Source: Chryseotalea sp. WA131a
GTDB lineage: Bacteria; Bacteroidota; Bacteroidia; Cytophagales; Cyclobacteriaceae
Assembly: GCA_025370075.1 (NCBI GenBank)
Contig: CP073016.1
Location: forward strand, 1,612,001-1,676,000
Length of the DNA stretch: 64,000 nucleotides
Direction: 5' to 3'
This document shows positions 27,905-36,584 of the stretch, piece by piece. Made by a program: the position numbers and the translations under genes. The notes beneath the pieces are model-generated. The model was not told the DNA's origin and did no database searches. It saw only the letters and a list, made by a program, of their open reading frames with translations. How positions within the stretch are numbered: position 1 is the first letter of the stretch; each line of letters starts with the position of its first letter.

Positions 27905-28204
27905 ATGGCAAAGAAAGCAAAAAAGGCGGCTAAGAAAAAATCTCAACCCGCTAAAAAATCAGCTAAGAAAGCCGCTAAAAAAGTGGTGAAGAAGGCTGCT
28001 AAAAAAGCAAAAAAGGCGGTAAAGAAAACTGCTAAGAAAGCCGTGAAAAAAGTGGTGAAGAAAGCCGCCCCCAAGAAGAAACCAGCTGCTAAAAAGCCGG
28101 TGGCTCCTACACCTGCACCCTCATTGTTTACACCCGCACCCGAGCCAACCCCGTTCCCCGAAAGCCCAAGCAATGAAGGAATGGGCAGTGCTTCTGGAGT
28201 GTAA
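27905..28204 (+). CDS. Lysine/alanine-rich histone H1-like DNA-binding protein
   Basis: A 99-residue, strongly basic protein. Residues about 1-72 consist of repeated AKK/KKAAKK/KKVVKK units, as in bacterial histone H1-like proteins (HctA/Hc1-type tails). The C-terminal 25 residues are Pro/Ser rich and acidic ('EPTPFPESPSNEG'). It probably binds and compacts DNA non-specifically through charge. The repeat units make length variation by replication slippage likely. It is followed directly by a strong terminator and has no operon partner. Confidence 0.75.
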   Translation: MAKKAKKAAKKKSQPAKKSAKKAAKKVVKKAAKKAKKAVKKTAKKAVKKVVKKAAPKKKPAAKKPVAPTPAPSLFTPAPEPTPFPESPSNEGMGSASGV

Positions 28205-28218
28205 TCTGTTTGGTAAGA

Positions 28219-28256
28219 AAACAAAAAGGCGATGGTTTTTCCATCGCCTTTTTGTT
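28219..28256. terminator. Rho-independent terminator after the histone-like gene
   Basis: Long perfect stem AACAAAAAGGCGATGG / CCATCGCCTTTTTGTT around a TTTTT loop, starting about 15 bases after the stop codon. The A- and T-rich outer stem makes it usable from both sides. Confidence 0.92.
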
Positions 28257-28603
28257 TTGGAAAGATTAAGTAAAGTTGCCATTTCTTGTTAAGCACCGCG
28301 CCAACTATGTTCAACTTCTCCTTCAAAAACATACTTCATATTTAACCGCACACAGCTTCATAACGAAAAGACGAAAGACTACCGAAACATCGTTTTGATA
28401 CAAATCGTCATTGTTTCGGCTGGCCTTATCCTTTTCGAACCTGAACTTTAGGTGGCATCAACTCCAGATTACAACCAAGCCGCCTCATTCGTAACATCAG
28501 TATTTTAGAAGCCGTGTGGGGAGGGCTTTGCGGTATGCTCATTATTGGTAAATTGCTGGGCTTACCTAGACAGGAAGATTCCGAAACCAAATAAAAACAC
28601 CAT
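28257..28603. other. Gap with two short out-of-phase membrane-like reading frames
   Basis: No complete gene is visible. One forward frame reads 'YRNIVLIQIVIVSAGLILFE' (about 28378-28437), and the next phase, open from about 28449 to a stop at 28592-28594, reads 'SILEAVWGGLCGMLIIGKLL'. Together they could be a frameshifted small membrane protein lying just before the prohibitin gene. Neither frame has a convincing start codon. Confidence 0.3.
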
Positions 28604-29419
28604 ATGAACAACCGCAGATTACCATTTATCATTTTAGCAGTTATTGCCTTTTTTGTAGTGCTGGCACTATCATCCAGTTTGTTTTTCACCATTGAAGCTA
28701 CAGAAAGAGCCATTGTCTTTTATCCTTTTGGCAAAGGCTTGGATAAAGAAGATGTCATCGGACCAGGGACGCATACCAAAATGCCTTGGAATGATGTCTA
28801 TATTTATAAAGTAAACGAGACTTCATCAGATGAGAACATGGACGTATTGGACAAAAGCGGTCTGTCGATTCACGTAGATATCACCGTTAGATATTTCCCA
28901 ATGCCTAACAAAATTGGGTTTATCCATGAACAGTTTACCAAAGACTATGTAAATGTGTTGGTGATACCTGAAGTGAGGAGTACAGTGCGTCAGGTAATGG
29001 GAAGATACACAGCTGAGGAAATTTACTCTACCAAAAGGGCAGAAGTAGAAACAGCCATCAAAAATGAAACAGAGAAAATTCTAAATGTGAATAATGTGAG
29101 CGCTACCGCAGTATTGATAAGATCAATTGCTCTGCCCGAACAGATTAAAGGTGCCATCGAAAACAAACTGCAGCAAGAACAAGAAGCCTTGGCCTATCAG
29201 TTTCGATTAGATAAAGAGAAAAGTGAGGCCGAGCGCAAACGGATAGCTGCCGAGGGGGAATCGCGTGCCAATAACATCATCAACAACAGCTTGACCGACA
29301 AACTCTTGAAAATGAGGGGCATTGAGGCAACCTTAGAGCTATCAAAATCGCCAAATGCCAAAATCATTGTGGTGGGTTCTGGTAAAGACGGCATGCCCTT
29401 GATTTTGGGGAACAATTAA
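28604..29419 (+). CDS. Prohibitin / SPFH (Band 7) family membrane protein
   Basis: A 271-residue protein with one N-terminal membrane segment (about 7-28). An SPFH domain follows (about 30-185; 'SLFFTIEATERAIVFYPFGK', 'GPGTHTKMPWNDVYIY', 'EVRSTVRQVMGRYTAEEIYS'). A charged coiled-coil tail is at about 190-245 ('KEKSEAERKRIAAEGESRA'). Such proteins oligomerise into ring scaffolds in the membrane and often control proteases such as FtsH. The end 'IVVGSGKDGMPLILG' is typical of bacterial prohibitins. It is a single-gene unit before gltA. Confidence 0.9.
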   Translation: MNNRRLPFIILAVIAFFVVLALSSSLFFTIEATERAIVFYPFGKGLDKEDVIGPGTHTKMPWNDVYIYKVNETSSDENMDVLDKSGLSIHVDITVRYFPMPNKIGFIHEQFTKDYVNVLVIPEVRSTVRQVMGRYTAEEIYSTKRAEVETAIKNETEKILNVNNVSATAVLIRSIALPEQIKGAIENKLQQEQEALAYQFRLDKEKSEAERKRIAAEGESRANNIINNSLTDKLLKMRGIEATLELSKSPNAKIIVVGSGKDGMPLILGNN

Positions 29420-29529
29420 TCTCCAAATCGCGGAAAAAAATGTCCAATAATTGACTATCAAAATGCCGATTTGATTGTTTAACTGAACATCGCGATATAT
29501 CTTTAAGCCCAAAGCATAACTAATCTTTT

Positions 29530-30816
29530 ATGGCCAAAACAGCAGAATTAATCATTGACGGAAAATCGTATAAACTTCCCATTGTGGAAGGAACTGAAAA
29601 TGAAGTGGCCTTGGACATCAGTAATCTGCTGGAGGAAACCGGCACCATTACGCTAGACCTTGGTTATAAAAACACGGGGGCTACCAAAAGTGCCATTACC
29701 TTCTTAGATGGTGACAAGGGCATTCTTAGGCATCGCGGTTATTCTATTGAAGACTTGGCCGGAAAGTCGAGCTTTTTGGAAGTAGCCTACCTGCTCATTT
29801 TTGGTGAACTGCCCATGAAAGATCAGTTGGACAAATTCTCAGATGATATCAAGCGCCATACCATGGTGCACGAAGATATCAAGAAGATTTTGGATGGCTT
29901 TCCGTCCTCTTCGCACCCCATGGGCGTGTTGGCCTCTATGTTTTGCGCACAAACCGCATTCTATCCTGAATCATTAGATCCCAACCGTTCAGCAGAAGGT
30001 GTTTATTTGAGCATTGTTCGCTCGTTGGCCAAAATGCCAACCTTCGCAGCTTGGGCGTATAAAAATGCAATGGGTCATCCCGTCAACTATCCCGACAATA
30101 CGCTCAACTATACCGCTCGGTTCTTAAAAATGCTTTATGCTTTGCCTGCCGAGCAATATGAAGTCGATCCGGTAGTAGCAGACGCATTGGATAAACTATT
30201 GATTTTGCATGCCGATCACGAACAGAATTGCTCAACTTCTACCGTGCGGATTGTGGGCTCTTCCAAAGCAAGTATTTACTCTTCCATTTCTGCTGGTATC
30301 AATGCCCTATGGGGGCCGCTTCACGGAGGTGCCAACCAAGAGGTGATTTTAATGTTGGAAGCCATTCGCAAAGATGGTGGAGATACCGAAAAATGGATCA
30401 ACAAGGCAAAAGATAAAAACAGTGGCTTCCGCCTAATGGGCTTTGGTCACCGTGTGTATAAAAACTTTGACCCGCGCGCCAAAATCATCAAGAAGACGGC
30501 CGATGAGGTATTGAGCAAATTGGGCGTGAATGACCCCGTGTTGGACATCGCCTTGAAGCTAGAGGAAGTTGCATTGCGAGATCCGTACTTTATCGAACGT
30601 AAGTTGTATCCTAACGTAGATTTCTACTCAGGAATTATTTATAGGGCATTGGGTATTCCGGTGGATATGTTCACCGTCATGTTTGCCATGGGCCGCTTGC
30701 CAGGATGGATTGCACAATGGAAGGAACTTCGTGAGAACAAAGAACCCATTGGGCGCCCGCGTCAGATTTATACTGGCCAAAATCTACGCGAGTACGTTCC
30801 AATCGAGAAGCGATAA
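29530..30816 (+). CDS. gltA: Citrate synthase
   Basis: A 428-residue type II (Gram-negative type) citrate synthase condensing oxaloacetate and acetyl-CoA at the entry of the TCA cycle. A small N-terminal beta domain ('AELIIDGKSYKLPIVEGTE') is followed by the helical core. Catalytic residues are in 'ALWGPLHGGANQEV' (His), 'MGFGHRVYKNFDPRA' (His) and 'NVDFYSGIIYRALGIP' (Asp). The C terminus 'GRPRQIYTGQNLREYVPIEKR' is standard. A terminator follows at once. Confidence 0.98.
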   Translation: MAKTAELIIDGKSYKLPIVEGTENEVALDISNLLEETGTITLDLGYKNTGATKSAITFLDGDKGILRHRGYSIEDLAGKSSFLEVAYLLIFGELPMKDQLDKFSDDIKRHTMVHEDIKKILDGFPSSSHPMGVLASMFCAQTAFYPESLDPNRSAEGVYLSIVRSLAKMPTFAAWAYKNAMGHPVNYPDNTLNYTARFLKMLYALPAEQYEVDPVVADALDKLLILHADHEQNCSTSTVRIVGSSKASIYSSISAGINALWGPLHGGANQEVILMLEAIRKDGGDTEKWINKAKDKNSGFRLMGFGHRVYKNFDPRAKIIKKTADEVLSKLGVNDPVLDIALKLEEVALRDPYFIERKLYPNVDFYSGIIYRALGIPVDMFTVMFAMGRLPGWIAQWKELRENKEPIGRPRQIYTGQNLREYVPIEKR

Positions 30817-30826
30817 TCTTTACACC

Positions 30827-30857
30827 AAGTCCGTGGCCACTCACTACGGACTTTTTT
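30827..30857 (+). terminator. Terminator between gltA and the acyl-CoA-binding protein gene
   Basis: Stem AAGTCCGT / ACGGACTT with an 11-base loop and a following T-run. It begins 11 bases after the gltA stop and ends 15 bases before the next ATG, so any read-through transcript would carry the hairpin in the downstream gene's leader. Confidence 0.8.
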
Positions 30858-30871
30858 ATACCAAAAATATT

Positions 30872-31135
30872 ATGGCATTACTAGACGATTTTAATGCAGC
30901 CGTTGCAAAATCAAAAGACCTTACCAAGCGACCGTCCAACGAAGAATTATTGGATTTATACGCACTATTTAAGCAAGCTACCGATGGCGATGTGAGTGGC
31001 GATCGCCCAGTCGGTTTTGACTTTAAGGCCATTGCCAAATTCGATGCGTGGGCTGCTAAAAAAGGTTTAACCAAAGAACAAGCCATGATTGAGTATGTAG
31101 CACTGATGAACAAGCTACAGAATTCGTATTCATAA
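30872..31135 (+). CDS. Acyl-CoA-binding protein
   Basis: An 87-residue protein from the ATG at 30872, the standard size of the ACBP four-helix fold. Key blocks are 'LLDDFNAAVAKSKDLTKRPS', 'LLDLYALFKQATDGDVSGDRP' (the YxLYKQAxxG-type CoA-contacting motif) and 'FDAWAAKKGLTKEQAMIEYV' (conserved K-x-DAW-like helix). It binds medium- and long-chain acyl-CoA in the cytoplasm and buffers the pool. It sits after gltA and before rsmE; whether it has its own promoter is unclear because the upstream gap is occupied by a terminator. Confidence 0.92.
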   Translation: MALLDDFNAAVAKSKDLTKRPSNEELLDLYALFKQATDGDVSGDRPVGFDFKAIAKFDAWAAKKGLTKEQAMIEYVALMNKLQNSYS

Positions 31136-31159
31136 TCATCCATTACGATTTTCATTCAT

Positions 31160-31855
31160 GTGAACCTATTTTACTTACCCAAAATTGCGAATGGCCACAC
31201 CCATTTGGATGCTGAAGAATCGCGTCATGTGGTAAAAGTATTGCGAAAAGTAGCGGGTGATGAATTGACGATAACCGATGGGAATGGTTTTTTTTATCAA
31301 GCAAGAATAACAATCGCAGACGCAAAAAAATGCGCATTTGAAATAGTTAGTAAGGAGGAATTTCCAAAAAGAAATTATTGCATTCACATTGCCATCGCCC
31401 CCACCAAAAACATTGATCGTACTGAGTGGTTTGTAGAAAAAGCCGTAGAAATTGGAATTGATAAAATCACTTTTTTTCAAAGCAAAACGTCAGAGCGCAA
31501 AACCATTAACCTAGAACGAATTCAAAAAATAGCGATTAGTGCAATGAAACAGTCGCAGCAAGCCTGGTTACCTACCATCAGCGGAATGATTCCTTTTAAG
31601 GAAATAGTAAAGGAACAAGCATCACAGAAATTTATTGCGCATGTGGATTTTCAAAACAAGATCCATTTAAAAAATGTAGTCAAGCCCAGCCAAAGCTACT
31701 TGATACTAATCGGCCCCGAAGGCGATTTTACGGATGATGAAGTGATCTTGGCCAACGAACATCAATTCATTAAAGTAAGTTTTGGGGCAAACCGATTACG
31801 CACCGAAACGGCTGGTCTTGTTGCTTGCCAAATACTAAACTTACTCAATGACTGA
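31160..31855 (+). CDS. rsmE: 16S rRNA (uracil-1498-N3)-methyltransferase
   Basis: A 231-residue SPOUT-fold enzyme methylating U1498 of 16S rRNA. The N-terminal PUA-like part has 'HLDAEESRHVVKVLRKVAGDEL'. The knot has 'IAPTKNIDRTEWFVEKAVEIGI', and the SAM-binding loops are 'LILIGPEGDFTDDEVILA' and 'GANRLRTETAGLVA' ('LRTETA'). The start is GTG at 31160; the nearby ATG at 31158 is out of frame. Same strand as the preceding ACBP gene, 24 bases apart. Confidence 0.95.
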   Translation: MNLFYLPKIANGHTHLDAEESRHVVKVLRKVAGDELTITDGNGFFYQARITIADAKKCAFEIVSKEEFPKRNYCIHIAIAPTKNIDRTEWFVEKAVEIGIDKITFFQSKTSERKTINLERIQKIAISAMKQSQQAWLPTISGMIPFKEIVKEQASQKFIAHVDFQNKIHLKNVVKPSQSYLILIGPEGDFTDDEVILANEHQFIKVSFGANRLRTETAGLVACQILNLLND

Positions 31856-31945
31856 ACAAAGGCTAGCGAAGCATGAAGCACGAGTGATTCTTTTTGTTCT
31901 CTGGTCTGTTAAGAATTTATAATTTAGCCATTATTTTCTAACCAA

Positions 31946-33958
31946 ATGTCTTCTACCGAAGCCCAAAAGCAAATACAATTATTGACAGAACAAATCAATT
32001 ATCACAATGATTTGTACTACCAACAAAACAAATCTGAAATCTCTGATTTTGAGTTTGATAAATTGCTTCAACAACTTATAGATCTAGAAAAAAAATTCCC
32101 TGAACTCAAACTAGCTGACTCCCCCACCCAACGTGTGGGCGGCACCATCACCAAAGAATTTGAAAATGTTACCCATCAATATCCAATGATGTCGTTGGGG
32201 AATACCTATTCGGAAGAAGAACTAAAGGATTTTGACGAGCGGGTATCAAAAGGATTGGATGGCGCAGCCTATGAATATTTTTGCGAACTTAAATTCGATG
32301 GTGTGTCCATCAGTTTGATTTACGAGAGTGGCTCATTGGTAAAAGGAATCACCCGTGGGGATGGAGTGCGTGGCGATAATGTGATTGCCAATGTAAAAAC
32401 CATTCGTTCGCTACCGCTAAAAGTAAATGGCAAAGATATTCCAACCCATTTTGAAGTACGGGGTGAAGTTTTCTTATCCAAAGATGTATTCAAGCAATTG
32501 AACAAAGAGCGTGATGACATTGGCGAAGAGCAATATGCCAACGCGCGCAACACTGCCTCTGGCACATTAAAGATGCAAGACAGCAGCGAAGTAGCAAAGC
32601 GGAAACTCAATTGCTACCTCTATTATCTGCTGGGCGAAAACCTTTCAATCAAGTCGCACGAAGAGGCCATTCATCAAATTGAAAAGTGGGGATTTCAAGT
32701 TTCTAAAACCTATCAAAAATGTAAAAACATAGAAGAGGTTTTAGCTTACATTCACACGTGGGACAAAAAAAGAAATGATCTACCACTTGAAACCGATGGC
32801 GTGGTTATCAAAGTCAACAACTTAGAGCAGCAACAGATATTAGGCTATACAGCCAAAAGCCCACGTTGGGCAATAGCTTACAAATACAAAGCAGAAAGCA
32901 TCAGCACAAAACTGAATGGCATCACTTATCAAGTTGGGAGAACCGGGGCCGTTACTCCCGTTGCTGAATTGGAACCCGTATTACTTGCTGGCACAACCGT
33001 GAAACGTGCTTCGTTGCACAATGCCAATGAAATCGAGCGATTGGACTTGCGCATTGGCGATGAAGTATTTGTGGAAAAAGGAGGAGAGATTATTCCCAAG
33101 ATAACGAGTGTTGATTTAACCAAGCGAAAAAAATCGTCTCAGCCCATTCATTACATCGATAAATGCCCCGAGTGTGGAACCACATTGATTCGGCAAGAAG
33201 GGGAAGCAAATCATTATTGTCCAAATGAAAAGGGTTGCCCTCCACAAATCACCGGCAAGATTGAACACTTCATTCAGCGAAAGGCAATGGACATCGATTC
33301 GCTTGGTGAGCAAACCATCAAGCAATTATTTTCATTGGGATTGGTAAAAACACCAGCTGATTTATACGACCTTAAGAAAGAAGATTTGCTGAAGCTCGAT
33401 AAGGTAAAAGACAAATCTGCGCAAAATATGTTAGACGGAATTATCGCTTCTAAGTCGGCACCATTTGAAGCAGTACTTTTCGGTATTGGGATTCGCTTTG
33501 TTGGTAAAACAGTCGCAGAAAAATTAGCAGGGTACTTTAAATCGATAGATGGGCTTTCTATGGCTACGTATGAGCAATTGCTGCAAGCTCCAGAAGTGGG
33601 TGAAAAAATCGCCCAAAGTGTGGTCAATTATTTTGCCGAAAAAGAAAACCAACGAGAAGTTCAGCGACTGAAGGAAGCCGGCTTACAAATGGAATCTAAC
33701 CAAACTGAACCCGAAAAAATCAGCAATTCTCTAGGTGACCATTCCTTTGTAATCTCCGGTACCTTTGAAAATTATGAGCGTGATCAATTAAAAGACATTA
33801 TCATCGCGAATGGCGGAAGGGTTTTATCTGGTGTCTCTGCAAAGCTGGATTACCTACTAGCTGGAGAAAACATGGGGCCAGCAAAATTGGAAAAAGCATC
33901 AAAGCTAGGTGTAAAAATAATTGGCATTGCTGAGTTTGAAGCGATGTTAAAGTCTTGA
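31946..33958 (+). CDS. ligA: NAD+-dependent DNA ligase
   Basis: A 670-residue ligase sealing nicks in replication and repair. The N-terminal Ia domain ('NYHNDLYYQQNKSEISDFEFD') is followed by the adenylation domain with catalytic Lys in 'FCELKFDGVSIS' (KxDG). After the OB fold comes the zinc finger with four Cys ('CPECGTTL...CPNEKGC'), then helix-hairpin-helix repeats ('LGIGIRFVGKTVAEKL') and a C-terminal BRCT domain ('SFVISGTFENYERDQLKDII'). All domains are present at normal length. Confidence 0.98.
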   Translation: MSSTEAQKQIQLLTEQINYHNDLYYQQNKSEISDFEFDKLLQQLIDLEKKFPELKLADSPTQRVGGTITKEFENVTHQYPMMSLGNTYSEEELKDFDERVSKGLDGAAYEYFCELKFDGVSISLIYESGSLVKGITRGDGVRGDNVIANVKTIRSLPLKVNGKDIPTHFEVRGEVFLSKDVFKQLNKERDDIGEEQYANARNTASGTLKMQDSSEVAKRKLNCYLYYLLGENLSIKSHEEAIHQIEKWGFQVSKTYQKCKNIEEVLAYIHTWDKKRNDLPLETDGVVIKVNNLEQQQILGYTAKSPRWAIAYKYKAESISTKLNGITYQVGRTGAVTPVAELEPVLLAGTTVKRASLHNANEIERLDLRIGDEVFVEKGGEIIPKITSVDLTKRKKSSQPIHYIDKCPECGTTLIRQEGEANHYCPNEKGCPPQITGKIEHFIQRKAMDIDSLGEQTIKQLFSLGLVKTPADLYDLKKEDLLKLDKVKDKSAQNMLDGIIASKSAPFEAVLFGIGIRFVGKTVAEKLAGYFKSIDGLSMATYEQLLQAPEVGEKIAQSVVNYFAEKENQREVQRLKEAGLQMESNQTEPEKISNSLGDHSFVISGTFENYERDQLKDIIIANGGRVLSGVSAKLDYLLAGENMGPAKLEKASKLGVKIIGIAEFEAMLKS

Positions 33959-34053
33959 AGAAGTCAATAAACCTTTCAATCTTTGCTGTTTGGAGTTTCA
34001 GAAAAGCACAAGTTCGATTGGCTGTTCTCATTTAGAAATTTAATATCACACAC

Positions 34054-34563
34054 ATGTTTAAAATGAATTTTCTAAAAATGCGCACTAACTCAGCCTTGAA
34101 GAAAAACAAAGCGTTGAGGGCGAGCCTTCCCTACCAGCAGGCTCAAAATTTAGGAATCATTTTTACTGTGGAAGACAAGCAGAAACATTTAGAAATAAAA
34201 GAATTCATCCATCAAATAGAGCAAGACGGTAAAAAGGTACAAGTATTGGAGTACCTGCCTGAGAAAAAAGAAAACCATGAGTTCTTATTCGATTTTTTTA
34301 CCATCAAAGATTTCAATTATTGGGGCAATCTGAATTCCGATACGGCCATCAAATTTTACCAAACCCCTTTTGATTATCTGTTTTGTATCGATCAAGAATC
34401 TAATCCGCTGGTGCTCCATTTATTGGCAAGAAGCAAGGCAAGGTGCCGGGTAGGGCGTTTCCATGAAAGTGAAAGCTCTTTTTTTGAGTTGATGATTGAA
34501 CAAAATGGGACCATTAAAGGGTTGATTGAAACCATGTACAAATACACGAAACAACTGCGATGA
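34054..34563 (+). CDS. DUF6913 family protein
   Basis: A 169-residue cytoplasmic protein with no membrane segment. The blocks 'LGIIFTVEDKQKHLEIKEFI', 'FFTIKDFNYWGNLNSD' and 'PFDYLFCIDQESNPLVLHLLARSKARCRVG' match Bacteroidota DUF6913 proteins, which are regularly encoded next to dapA. Its stop overlaps the dapA start by four bases (ATGA), showing translational coupling. Function unknown; a link to lysine/cell-wall precursor synthesis is only suggested by the neighbour. Confidence 0.75.
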   Translation: MFKMNFLKMRTNSALKKNKALRASLPYQQAQNLGIIFTVEDKQKHLEIKEFIHQIEQDGKKVQVLEYLPEKKENHEFLFDFFTIKDFNYWGNLNSDTAIKFYQTPFDYLFCIDQESNPLVLHLLARSKARCRVGRFHESESSFFELMIEQNGTIKGLIETMYKYTKQLR

Positions 34564-35432
34564 GGAAATTATACGGCACGGGTGTGGCGTTGGTAACGCC
34601 TTTTAATTCTGACAAAACGATTGATTTCGGCTCTCTTAAAAAATTACTGGAGTACACCGCCAAGGGTGGAGATTATTATGTGGTGATGGGCACTACGGGT
34701 GAGTCAGTAACCTTGAGCAAGGAAGAAAAGAAAGAAGTACTTGAATTTGTGCGAAAGAACAATCCAAAAAAACTACCCATTGTGTATGGCATTGGCGGCA
34801 ACAATACGCAGCAAGTGGTGGAAGAAATTGAATCGACTAATTTGCTCGGAATAAGTGCTTTGCTATCAGTAAGTCCGTATTACAACAAACCATCGCAAGA
34901 GGGCATTTATCAGCATTTCGTTCACGTTGCAAATACATCCCCCGTGCCGATTATTCTTTACAATGTACCGGGCCGCACCGCCTCAAATCTTACGGCAGAA
35001 ACTACCTTACGCTTAGCCAAGCATAAAAATGTTATTGGTATCAAAGAGGCTTCGGGAAATCTGGAGCAATGCATGAACATTGCGAAAGGTAAACCGAAAG
35101 ACTTTATGCTTATTTCGGGCGATGACTTGCTTACCCTTCCATTATATGCGGTTGGTGGTGTTGGAGTTATTTCCGTTTTGGCCAATGCACTCCCAGAAGT
35201 ATTTAAGAAAATAAAAGATTTTGCCCTTGCGGGGAGATACAACAAAGCTCAACAAGTAGCCTTTACGTTATTGGAATTGAATGGCCTTATGTACGAAGAA
35301 GGAAATCCGGTGGGTGTAAAATATCTACTTAAGCTAAAAGGCATTGGCACTGGAGAAGTTCGCTTGCCGATGGTTAAGGCTTCAAATCAGTTGCGAGTAA
35401 AGATTGACAAAGTCTACAAACAACCGATATAA
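34560..35432 (+). CDS. dapA: 4-hydroxy-tetrahydrodipicolinate synthase
   Basis: A 290-residue TIM-barrel enzyme condensing pyruvate with aspartate semialdehyde, the first committed step to lysine/DAP. Signature blocks: 'GTGVALVTPFNSDKTIDF', 'VMGTTGESVTLSKEE' (GTTGE), 'SPYYNKPSQEGIYQHF', 'IILYNVPGRTASNL' (catalytic Tyr) and 'VIGIKEASGN' (Schiff-base Lys). It overlaps the DUF6913 gene by four bases. The strand then becomes gene-poor for over 400 bases. Confidence 0.97.
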   Translation: MRKLYGTGVALVTPFNSDKTIDFGSLKKLLEYTAKGGDYYVVMGTTGESVTLSKEEKKEVLEFVRKNNPKKLPIVYGIGGNNTQQVVEEIESTNLLGISALLSVSPYYNKPSQEGIYQHFVHVANTSPVPIILYNVPGRTASNLTAETTLRLAKHKNVIGIKEASGNLEQCMNIAKGKPKDFMLISGDDLLTLPLYAVGGVGVISVLANALPEVFKKIKDFALAGRYNKAQQVAFTLLELNGLMYEEGNPVGVKYLLKLKGIGTGEVRLPMVKASNQLRVKIDKVYKQPI

Positions 35433-35475
35433 AAACTATTTGATTAGATAAAATCCAATAAACTTTCCAACTCTC

Positions 35476-35666
35476 TTAATTCATTTTTTTTCGTCCTTTT
35501 TTCTGAAGTAAGTCTATTCGATGAATCAAATCACCCAGGCTCATTTTAAAGTAATCAGCAATTTTATAATAAATACCATAGTTATGGTAGGCTGAAATAA
35601 GCCTCGCTCTAAACGCGAAACATGAGCCCGCTCAATATTGCAATTGTCTGCTAGCTCTTGCTTTCC
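35476..35666 (-). pseudogene. Frameshifted XRE-family HTH regulator remnant
   Basis: On the reverse strand, 'KQELADNCNIERAHVSRLERG' and 'LFQPTIT' form a recognisable XRE helix-turn-helix. A shift near 35573-35580 then leads to 'YGIYYKIADYFKMSLGDLIH', ending at TAA 35476-35478. The first helix and start codon are missing: at about 35662-35668 the sequence switches to a fragment of an exporter gene on the other strand. The gene therefore appears cut by recombination and later frameshifted. XRE regulators often sit beside peptide-export loci, which fits this position. Confidence 0.65.
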
Positions 35667-35830
35667 GTTCCCATTTTATAAGCAAGCAGATGCCATGGAC
35701 TGCGGCCCAACTTGCCTGCGCATGGTGGCCAAATACCAAGGCAAAAACTACAGCCTTACGCAACCTGCAAGCCAAAGCTTACATTACCCGCGAAGGTGTT
35801 TCTATGTTGAGCATTAGCGATGGGACCTAG
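35662..35830 (+). pseudogene. Fragment of a second C39-peptidase ABC exporter
   Basis: The forward reading 'FPFYKQADAMDCGPTCLRMV' and then 'AKYQGKNYSLT' parallels the first 32 residues of the intact exporter at 36669 ('FPFYSQLDQMDCGPTCLKM'). After a frameshift near 35758 it continues as 'LRNLQAKAYITREGVSMLSIS' and stops at 35828-35830. This matches the intact protein's 'LRTKSFITREGVSLLGIS'. Only the first 55 or so residues survive, including the catalytic Cys. It is a decayed paralogue rather than part of the intact gene, 840 bases away. Confidence 0.75.
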
Positions 35831-35896
35831 GCTGACTAAAGATGAAGTTGAACAGGTTAAAACCAGGTTAACGATGTAGTCCTTCCAAATAAGAAG

Positions 35897-36523
35897 TTAA
35901 AGGCTATGAATGGATTTAGCATAGTTGATAAGTTCCATTATGTTATTAAACTGGAATTTTTTAAGCAGCCTTCTTCGATAAGTGTCAACAGTATTTTTTG
36001 ATAGTTGTATTGTATGGGCAATTTCATCACTGGAAAGACCAACAGATATTAATGCTACTATTTTTTCTTCTTGTTTTGTGAATTGCAATGGTCGCGATTG
36101 GTATGTGTTTTCTTTGATGTTTTTGATATAGTTTAATTCTTGGCTCAGAAATTTTTTACCGATCAGGGTTGCTTTAATTCCTTTTAATATTGCTTCTGGG
36201 GATTCACTTTTAGATATAATACTGCACCCTTTTTCATAAAGCCTATATAATAAATTGCTCTCTTTGATAGAAGTAAAGAGTATTACATTCAAAGCCGGGT
36301 AAGATTTAAGGGAATCAACTATTACGGCATATCCAGCACGATCTTCCCTGTAGAAGTCGATTATCAAAAGATCTACTTTTTCCTCTCGTAAAATTATACT
36401 GCCCTCCAAAGAACTGTTAGCGATCAATAAAGAGAAATTAGAATCTTCTAGTAAGCAGCTGAGTCCTATACGAATTATAGGTAATTGATCGACTATTAGT
36501 ACCCTGCACTTTTTACTTGCCAT
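35897..36523 (-). CDS. LuxR/NarL-type response regulator
   Basis: A 208-residue regulator. The receiver domain (about 1-125) has 'RVLIVDQLPIIR', candidate phospho-acceptor Asp in 'VDLLIIDFYRED' (about residue 56), 'LFTSIKES' and a Lys in 'ISKSES'. The first acidic pair is reduced to a single Asp. The C-terminal LuxR HTH (about 145-205) has 'FTKQEEKIVALISVGLSSDEIA' and 'LSKNTVDTYRRRLLKKF'. No kinase gene is adjacent. It is divergent from the exporter, with a perfect palindrome between them (36585-36601), so control of the exporter and itself is plausible. The incomplete acidic pocket may mean weak or no phosphorylation. Confidence 0.85.
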   Translation of the reverse strand: MASKKCRVLIVDQLPIIRIGLSCLLEDSNFSLLIANSSLEGSIILREEKVDLLIIDFYREDRAGYAVIVDSLKSYPALNVILFTSIKESNLLYRLYEKGCSIISKSESPEAILKGIKATLIGKKFLSQELNYIKNIKENTYQSRPLQFTKQEEKIVALISVGLSSDEIAHTIQLSKNTVDTYRRRLLKKFQFNNIMELINYAKSIHSL

Positions 36524-36584
36524 GGCTATTAAAGTAACTGACTAACGTGAGTAACCCCATGCGGGCAACTTCTCAAAAATAAGA

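Noticed and set aside
35662..35830. Reading the C39 fragment as a separate functional peptidase
   Set aside because: It has a frameshift, lacks the His and Asp of the catalytic site, and stops after about 55 residues.
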